A DNA stretch of 51,700 nucleotides from Paludibacteraceae bacterium. Lineage in GTDB: Bacteria > Bacteroidota > Bacteroidia > Bacteroidales > Paludibacteraceae. Positions 47,646 to 51,700 of the stretch are shown one piece after another (position 1 is the first letter of the stretch; every line of letters starts with the position of its first letter). The translations under genes and the position numbers were made by a program. Under the pieces are notes generated by a model. The model was given only the letters and a program-made list of their open reading frames with translations, made no database searches and was not told the DNA's origin. The DNA lies in assembly GCA_018056165.1 (NCBI GenBank), contig JAGPGD010000012.1:1-51700 (forward strand), written 5' to 3'.

Positions 47646-48752
47646 ATGGGTAGTAAAAATAAAACAATTAAAAAAAGATCCTTAGATAATGTTTTTATAC
47701 ATGTGCTGGTATGGATCATTGTTTTTGGTTTCCCTTTGTTTTTTTTCGACCGAAGAAATGAATTCAGTTGGTCATTTTTCTGGAATACAGCTTCAACCAT
47801 GTTGTATTTCATGATTATATTTTATGTAAATTACCTGTTTTTAATTGATAAACTTCTTTTTCAGCGGAAAACAAAAGAATTTATTTTTATTAATCTGATT
47901 TTAATCATTGTATTAGCTGCTTTGATGCATTACTCACATGAGTTAATTTTTAGTTTGAACTTTGGTAAACATTTACCCATGAGAGGAAGAAGACATTCCC
48001 CTTCTCCCTTGAAATTTATTATAAGCAATATGTTTTCTCTGACGCTTGTGGCAGGGCTGAGCGTGGCTATTAAAATGAGTATGCACTGGGTAAAGCTGGA
48101 TAACGAACGCAAAGAACTGGAAAAAGCAAAAACCGAAGCAGAACTTCAAAACCTTAAAAATCAGATCAATCCACATTTTATGCTCAATACTTTAAATAAT
48201 ATTTATGCACTCATCAATTTCAATCCACAACAAGCTCAACAGGCAGTGCAAGATTTAAGTAAATTATTAAGATATATTCTGTATGATAACAATCAAACTT
48301 TTGTACCTTTGTTACAAGAAGTTGAATTTATGCAAAACTACATCAATTTAATGCGAATAAGGCTGCCAGAAAATGTTGAATTGACTACTGACTTTGAATT
48401 ATTACCAGAGAGTAATATTAACATTGCTCCTTTAATTTTTATTTCTTTGATAGAAAATGCTTTCAAACATGGAATCAGTGCTGACAAACCTTCGTTTATT
48501 CATATTCAATTAATTGAAAACACAGAAGGATTATTACAATTTACCTGTGAAAATAGTTACTTCCCCAAATCTGAATCAGACAAAAGTGGTAAAGGCATAG
48601 GATTGCAGCAATTACAAAAAAGATTAGACCTTCTTTATCCGAATCGTTATATCTGGAAAAAAGAAATTATTAACAATGTCTATTCTACTCTTTTGATTAT
48701 CAACACCAATAATGAACCTGAAGATGATACTCAACTGCTGGATCATCGATGA
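47646..48752 (+). CDS. LytS/YehU-type sensor histidine kinase
   Basis: A 368-residue protein with four membrane segments in the first 150 residues, a short coiled linker (KLDNERKELEKAKTEAELQNLK), and the His_kinase domain: QINPHFMLNTLNNIYALI places the phospho-His at residue 177. The ATPase part has LIENAFKHGI and GKGIGLQQLQKRLDLLYP. There is no separate sensor domain, so signals probably come through the membrane part. It overlaps the LytTR regulator by about 40 bases. The two genes and the upstream receptor-like gene are closely spaced and probably cotranscribed. Confidence 0.9.
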   Translation: MGSKNKTIKKRSLDNVFIHVLVWIIVFGFPLFFFDRRNEFSWSFFWNTASTMLYFMIIFYVNYLFLIDKLLFQRKTKEFIFINLILIIVLAALMHYSHELIFSLNFGKHLPMRGRRHSPSPLKFIISNMFSLTLVAGLSVAIKMSMHWVKLDNERKELEKAKTEAELQNLKNQINPHFMLNTLNNIYALINFNPQQAQQAVQDLSKLLRYILYDNNQTFVPLLQEVEFMQNYINLMRIRLPENVELTTDFELLPESNINIAPLIFISLIENAFKHGISADKPSFIHIQLIENTEGLLQFTCENSYFPKSESDKSGKGIGLQQLQKRLDLLYPNRYIWKKEIINNVYSTLLIINTNNEPEDDTQLLDHR

Positions 48753-49434
48753 CGAACCACTTGCCATCAATCTACTGGAATCGTATGTAGAAAAAACACC
48801 TTTTCTGAAACTGACAGGAAAATATTCGAGTGCCTTATCGGCTATGCACGATTTGGAAAATCAGCAACCTAACATTATTTTTCTGGATATTCAAATGCCC
48901 GAACTCAGCGGCATGGAATTTTCACAGTTTGTCCATCCCGACACAAGAATTATTTTTACTACCGCTTTCAGTGAATATGCCATTAACGGTTACAAGGTAA
49001 ACGCCCTTGATTATTTGCTTAAACCGATTTCATTTACTGACTTTCTTACGGCTGCCAAAAAAGCTTTGAACTGGTTTGAAATTTCCCAAAAAGCTGCTCA
49101 AAACGAAGGAACAGAAAAAACGGGAATTTTTGTAAAAGCCGATTACAAGTTGGTGCAAGTGCTTTTCGACGATATCCTTTTCGTGGAAGGATTAAAAGAT
49201 TATGTAAAAATCTATGTCAGAAACGATACCAAACCCATCATTACGCTAATGAGCATGAAAAGCATGGAAGATTTGCTTCCACGCGACAGATTTATTCGCG
49301 TTCACCGCTCCTATATTGTTCAGAAAAACAAAATAGAAAATATCAGCAAAAACCGGATCACGATTGCTGGTCATAAAATTTTAATTGGCGAAACTTATCG
49401 TCAGAATTTAATGGATGAAATAGGGAATATTTGA
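48712..49434 (+). CDS. LytTR-family response regulator
   Basis: A 240-residue regulator. The receiver has WIIDDEPLAINLL and the phospho-Asp at residue 59 in FLDIQMPELSG, plus LDYLLKPIS. The C-terminal LytTR DNA-binding domain starts near residue 135: GIFVKADYKLVQVLFDDILFVEGLKDYVKIY, then FIRVHRSYIVQKNKIENI. An alternative start at 48724 (residue 5) fits the usual receiver start better; the two cannot be separated. It overlaps its kinase gene, pointing to translational coupling. Confidence 0.9.
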   Translation: MNLKMILNCWIIDDEPLAINLLESYVEKTPFLKLTGKYSSALSAMHDLENQQPNIIFLDIQMPELSGMEFSQFVHPDTRIIFTTAFSEYAINGYKVNALDYLLKPISFTDFLTAAKKALNWFEISQKAAQNEGTEKTGIFVKADYKLVQVLFDDILFVEGLKDYVKIYVRNDTKPIITLMSMKSMEDLLPRDRFIRVHRSYIVQKNKIENISKNRITIAGHKILIGETYRQNLMDEIGNI

Positions 49435-49453
49435 TTTTTTATTCATAAGAATT

Positions 49454-49473
49454 CCTCGAGGCTTGCCTCGGGG
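49454..49473 (+). terminator. Hairpin after the LytTR regulator
   Basis: CCTCGAGG-CTTG-CCTCGGGG forms an 8-bp stem (one T-G pair) with a CTTG tetraloop, 19 bases after the stop. A second looser inverted repeat (GTTATTCAT at 49473-49481 with ATGAATAAC at 49511-49519) follows. Together they probably end the transcript. Confidence 0.6.
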
Positions 49474-49755
49474 TTATTCATTAATTGGTTTCAACCTCTC
49501 TTAAAAATTGATGAATAACGCTCTATTTTATTTTTTAGAAAAGTCCCATAAAATTTTTTTATTACTAATGGCTTTTTGTGAACACTTTTTATCGTAAAAT
49601 TATTCAAAAGATAATGTCTACAATAGAATCTCTTAGAAAAAAGTAAAATATTAATTTAATTTCAAAAGCTGTTCATGTATAATTATGTCAAATAATATAG
49701 GAGGGAATGATAGATATTTTTAAATATTCCTTAAATTTTTCTTATCTGATCACGA

Positions 49756-50063
49756 TTTTATAACGGATTTTCCTTTCAAAAAGCAGTATATTTTATATAT
49801 AACAAATTGATTATTATTTGTTTAATATATTTTTTTAAAATAATTTCTTGCTTACAGTGTAATTATTAGTTGTTTATCACATATTGAATATTATTTTATC
49901 TTTACAAACATACAAAAAAATTCAATAAAATAACTTTGTTAGAAGAAAAAAAATAGTATTTTTCTTGCGTACATTAAATTTACTGGAATATTCTTAAAAG
50001 CCGATTGGTATTGGCTTTTAGATCATTTTTTACAAAATTTGGAAAGGAAAATCCGTTATAAAA
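49756..50063. mobile_element. MITE-like element with perfect 22-bp terminal inverted repeats
   Basis: The left end (49756-49777, TTTTATAACGGATTTTCCTT and two more bases) is exactly complementary to 50042-50063. The interior, 264 bases, is A/T-rich, non-coding, and carries a hairpin TAAAAGCC/GGCTTTTA (49995-50020). If the ends are read as TAACGG...CCGTTA, both are flanked by TA, the duplication made by IS630/Tc1-type enzymes. No transposase of that type is in the window, so this may be a non-autonomous element. No second copy was noticed here. Confidence 0.6.
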
Positions 50064-50107
50064 AATAGGTTAATTATTTCTAAATACAAAAAAATAGTAT
50101 TTAATGC

Positions 50108-50139
50108 TTTGTGGCAAAACAAAAATATAACTACATTTG
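50108..50139 (+). promoter_or_regulatory. Consensus Bacteroidota promoter
   Basis: TTTG (50108-50111), 20 bases, then TACATTTG (50132-50139): both elements match TTTG-N19-21-TAnnTTTG exactly. This is the best promoter in the window. A transcript would begin near 50145 and run through the hairpin at 50186-50205 towards the gene at 50237. Confidence 0.8.
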
Positions 50140-50185
50140 CATATGTTTTTCATGGTATTAGATTTAAGGTTAATTAAAAAAGATT

Positions 50186-50205
50186 GGGTTGTCGTGAGAC
50201 AACCC
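50186..50205 (+). terminator. Terminator-like hairpin in the leader of the Gate-domain gene
   Basis: GGGTTGTC-GTGA-GACAACCC is a perfect 8-bp stem with a GNRA tetraloop, followed by CCTTCTTGTTTTATAG. It lies about 40 bases after the predicted start of transcription and 31 bases before the ATG at 50237. It may be an attenuator, or the end of a roughly 65-nt small RNA. Confidence 0.65.
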
Positions 50206-50236
50206 CTTCTTGTTTTATAGAACAAGTACTTTTCTA

Positions 50237-51199
50237 ATGAATCCTATTTTATATCGCTTATATAATTCCTTTCTCTTAGCCCTTCCTAAAGCATTTAAGA
50301 CCATAATTTGGCTATTAAAAATTATTTTACCTATCAGTTTTGTTGTTAGTTTACTTCAATATTGGGGAATTATAGCCATTATTGCTTCTTTTTTAGCTCC
50401 TGTTTTTTCAATTGTTGGTTTACCAGGAGAAGCTGCTATCGTTTTCATTACTAGTATTTTTATGGCTCTTTATGCTCCTATTGCCATCATTGCAACTTTG
50501 CCTTTGGGAATACGAGAAATTACTATTCTTGCTATTATGTGCCTCATTTCGCATAACTTGATTGTTGAGACTACCGTTCAAAAGAAAACAGGCTCTTCTC
50601 CATGGATCATTTTTTTTCTTCGAATCATTACTTCGTTTGTGGCAGCTTTTCTTTTGAATAAGATTTTGCCTGATAATATGGGCAAAGCTCAAATCGTAGA
50701 AAAAGCAATTGTATTTAATAGTTTTGGAGAAATGTTTCAATATTGGTTGATTAATACAGGCTGGCTGATTTTAAAAATAGTCCTAATTATTACAGGATTA
50801 ATGGTTTTGCAAAATATCTTGAAAGAATTTCATATTCTGGAATATCTATCAAAAATTTTCGCTCCTCTAATGAAAATTATGGGTCTTTCTCAAAACACTA
50901 CTTTTTTGTGGTTTGTTGCTCAAATTGTAGGACTTACTTATGGTTCAGCCATCATGATTGAAGAAGTAACAAATAACTCTATTACTGTAGAGGATGCCAA
51001 TTTATTGAACTATCATATTGCAGTAAACCATTCTTTGCTCGAAGACACGTTATTGTTTGTAGCAATTGGTGTGCCTGCTGGTTGGATTATCGTACCTCGA
51101 TTTATTTTAGCTATTCTTATTGTTTGGAGTTTTCGAGGTATTCATAGCTTTGAAAGTTATCTTAAACAAAAACAGGCAAAATTTGCTGATTTCTCTTAA
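50237..51199 (+). CDS. Nucleoside-recognition (Gate) domain membrane protein
   Basis: Starting at the ATG at 50237 gives 320 residues; an earlier TTG at 50210 would begin inside the T-rich tail of the leader hairpin. The protein has eight or so membrane segments arranged as two Gate-type repeats: residues 13-110 (FLLALPKAFKTIIWLLKIIL... GLPGEAAIVFITSIFMALYAP) and 170-300 (YWLINTGWLILKIVLIITGL... YGSAIMIEE, NYHIAVNHSLLEDTLLFVAI). Relatives include SpmA/SpmB and nucleoside transporter cores. The transported substrate is unknown. It is transcribed alone. Confidence 0.8.
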   Translation: MNPILYRLYNSFLLALPKAFKTIIWLLKIILPISFVVSLLQYWGIIAIIASFLAPVFSIVGLPGEAAIVFITSIFMALYAPIAIIATLPLGIREITILAIMCLISHNLIVETTVQKKTGSSPWIIFFLRIITSFVAAFLLNKILPDNMGKAQIVEKAIVFNSFGEMFQYWLINTGWLILKIVLIITGLMVLQNILKEFHILEYLSKIFAPLMKIMGLSQNTTFLWFVAQIVGLTYGSAIMIEEVTNNSITVEDANLLNYHIAVNHSLLEDTLLFVAIGVPAGWIIVPRFILAILIVWSFRGIHSFESYLKQKQAKFADFS

Positions 51200-51233
51200 A
51201 AGGAATATTAAATTTCCTCTTGCCTGATTTTTT
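51198..51233 (+). terminator. Probable terminator after the Gate-domain gene
   Basis: AAAAGGAA and TTCCTCTT (one mismatch) form a hairpin directly after the stop; an outer pair CAGGCAA (51173-51179) / TTGCCTG (51220-51226) can extend or replace it. A run of seven T's follows at 51228-51234. Confidence 0.5.
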
Positions 51234-51433
51234 TACCATGCTTGTGCAAGTTTACAATTTATTTCATCAATTTTTGTTCTCGGCGAGAATATTATTTTTC
51301 TTCTTACAGATCACAGAAATTTTCGTCACAAGGATTATTTATCTTTCTGAATAAAAGTTAGGAAAATATTTTTTTCAAAGTAACAAGTGAAGTTTTATTT
51401 TTTAACTTTGCTTATTCTATCAAGAAATAAATT

Positions 51434-51579
51434 ATGCCTCAAAAAGTTTCTAAAACAAAAAAATTATTGATCGAAGTGGCAAGGCAACTTTTTTCCGAAA
51501 AAGGGAAAAAGAATGTCACGATGAATGATATTGCCGAAGCTTCTAAAAAAGGAAGACGAACTTTATATATTTATTTTAA
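51434..51579 (+). pseudogene. TetR/AcrR-family regulator, interrupted by an insertion sequence
   Basis: The first 48 codons encode the TetR helix-turn-helix: KTKKLLIEVARQLFSEKGKK, then VTMNDIAEASKKGRRTLYIYF. The expected next residues (typically K-S/N-K) are replaced by sequence of the edge IS, whose terminal repeat starts at 51580 next to TTAA (51576-51579). The frame runs on 12 codons into the IS and stops at 51616. The ligand-binding domain is not in the window, so the gene is presumably split and inactive. Confidence 0.85.
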
Positions 51580-51700
51580 CCCACATTGCAGGTATTATGG
51601 AGCTAAGTACCTGTAAGAGAGTGGATGTTTTTTTGAGGAGGAGCCTTTGGGTGCCACACAAATTTTTTTCTTCTTATCAGAGGTGTTTTTATATCCAGTG
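51576..51700 (+). mobile_element. Left end of an insertion sequence, probably IS1380 family, cut by the window edge
   Basis: The terminal repeat CCCACATTGCAG (51580-51591) is the exact inverse of the one at 262-273 and is likewise flanked by TTAA. The 110 bases inside differ from the fragment at the window start, so this is the opposite end of the same or a related element. No coding frame is established before the window ends. Confidence 0.6.

Larger units (their letters stand above)
49435..50236. other. Non-coding region of about 800 bp
   Basis: No supported coding frame. It contains, in order, the terminator hairpins after the LytTR gene, a strongly A/T-rich stretch, a 308-bp element with perfect 22-bp inverted ends (49756-50063), a full promoter (50108-50139) and a terminator-like hairpin (50186-50205) ahead of the Gate-domain gene. 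This is the longest gap in the window. Confidence 0.75.

Noticed and set aside
50210..50236. TTG start for the Gate-domain gene
   Set aside because: It lies in the tail of the leader hairpin. The ATG at 50237 begins the conserved part of the protein.
112..51661. A shared 14-base string, TGGGTGCCACACAA, at 112-125 and 51648-51661, near both window edges
   Set aside because: It lies at different distances from the two terminal repeats and in one case inside the coding frame. A match of this length is expected by chance in a window of this size, so I did not treat it as a repeat.
1..51700. CRISPR array or other defence system
   Set aside because: No regularly spaced repeats of the right size and no Cas-like, restriction-modification or toxin-antitoxin proteins were seen.

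Overview
The window is AT-rich chromosomal DNA from a member of the Bacteroidota, most likely the order Bacteroidales. The pointers are a type IX secretion protein (PorZ), an RprX/RprY two-component pair, sufBCD in that order, TonB-dependent receptors paired with OB-fold/anchor lipoproteins, a Porin_10-type porin, a viroplasmin-RNase H fusion protein, and promoters of the TTTG-N20-TAnnTTTG type without Shine-Dalgarno sequences. I cannot name a genus. Genes are densely packed. Both window edges lie inside ends of what look like the same insertion sequence (probably IS1380 family, flanked by TTAA), which suggests the piece was bounded by repeats.

Layout. 1-1513: right end of the edge IS, then a decayed IS30 element with a duplicated left end. 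1571-8522: a GT-C membrane glycosyltransferase, porZ, rdgB, a sodium:neurotransmitter-type symporter and lolD, whose 3' end runs antisense into a tRNA-Arg(CCU) gene. 8648-14405: RNase H, then a four-gene surface-polysaccharide operon (flippase, GT2, a GT2 fused to an InaA/WaaP-like kinase, O-antigen ligase). 14513-15657: a second decayed IS30 in inverted orientation. 16150-18401: rprX-rprY. 18546-24316: tamA-tamB. 24799-28484: sufBCD for Fe-S cluster assembly. 28588-29622: decayed IS110-type transposase and a solo IS30 end. 29707-33752: a four-gene glycan-modification module (two GT-C enzymes, GtrA, GtrB). 33877-38835 (minus): metA with acetyl-CoA-type specificity residue, a solute-binding-like protein, a porin, and an exported endonuclease/exonuclease/phosphatase (EEP) protein. 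39249-44551 (plus): TonB-dependent receptor and two lipoproteins. 44816-49434: a second outer-membrane receptor-like protein followed by a LytS/LytTR-type sensor and regulator. 49435-50236: non-coding, with a 308-bp element with perfect 22-bp terminal inverted repeats and a promoter-hairpin leader. 50237-51199: a Gate-domain membrane protein. 51434-51579: TetR gene interrupted by the edge IS.

How parts fit. Several loci concern the cell envelope: lolD (lipoprotein release), tamAB (outer-membrane assembly or lipid transport), the O-antigen genes and PorZ (in Porphyromonas PorZ links anionic LPS to the T9SS sortase). The divergently arranged EEP enzyme and the receptor/OB-fold lipoprotein operon may form a nucleic-acid or phosphoester scavenging system; this is the best candidate for an undescribed system here. 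All recognisable transposase genes are broken, so the mobile elements appear to be decaying, yet they bracket the polysaccharide and glycan-modification regions.
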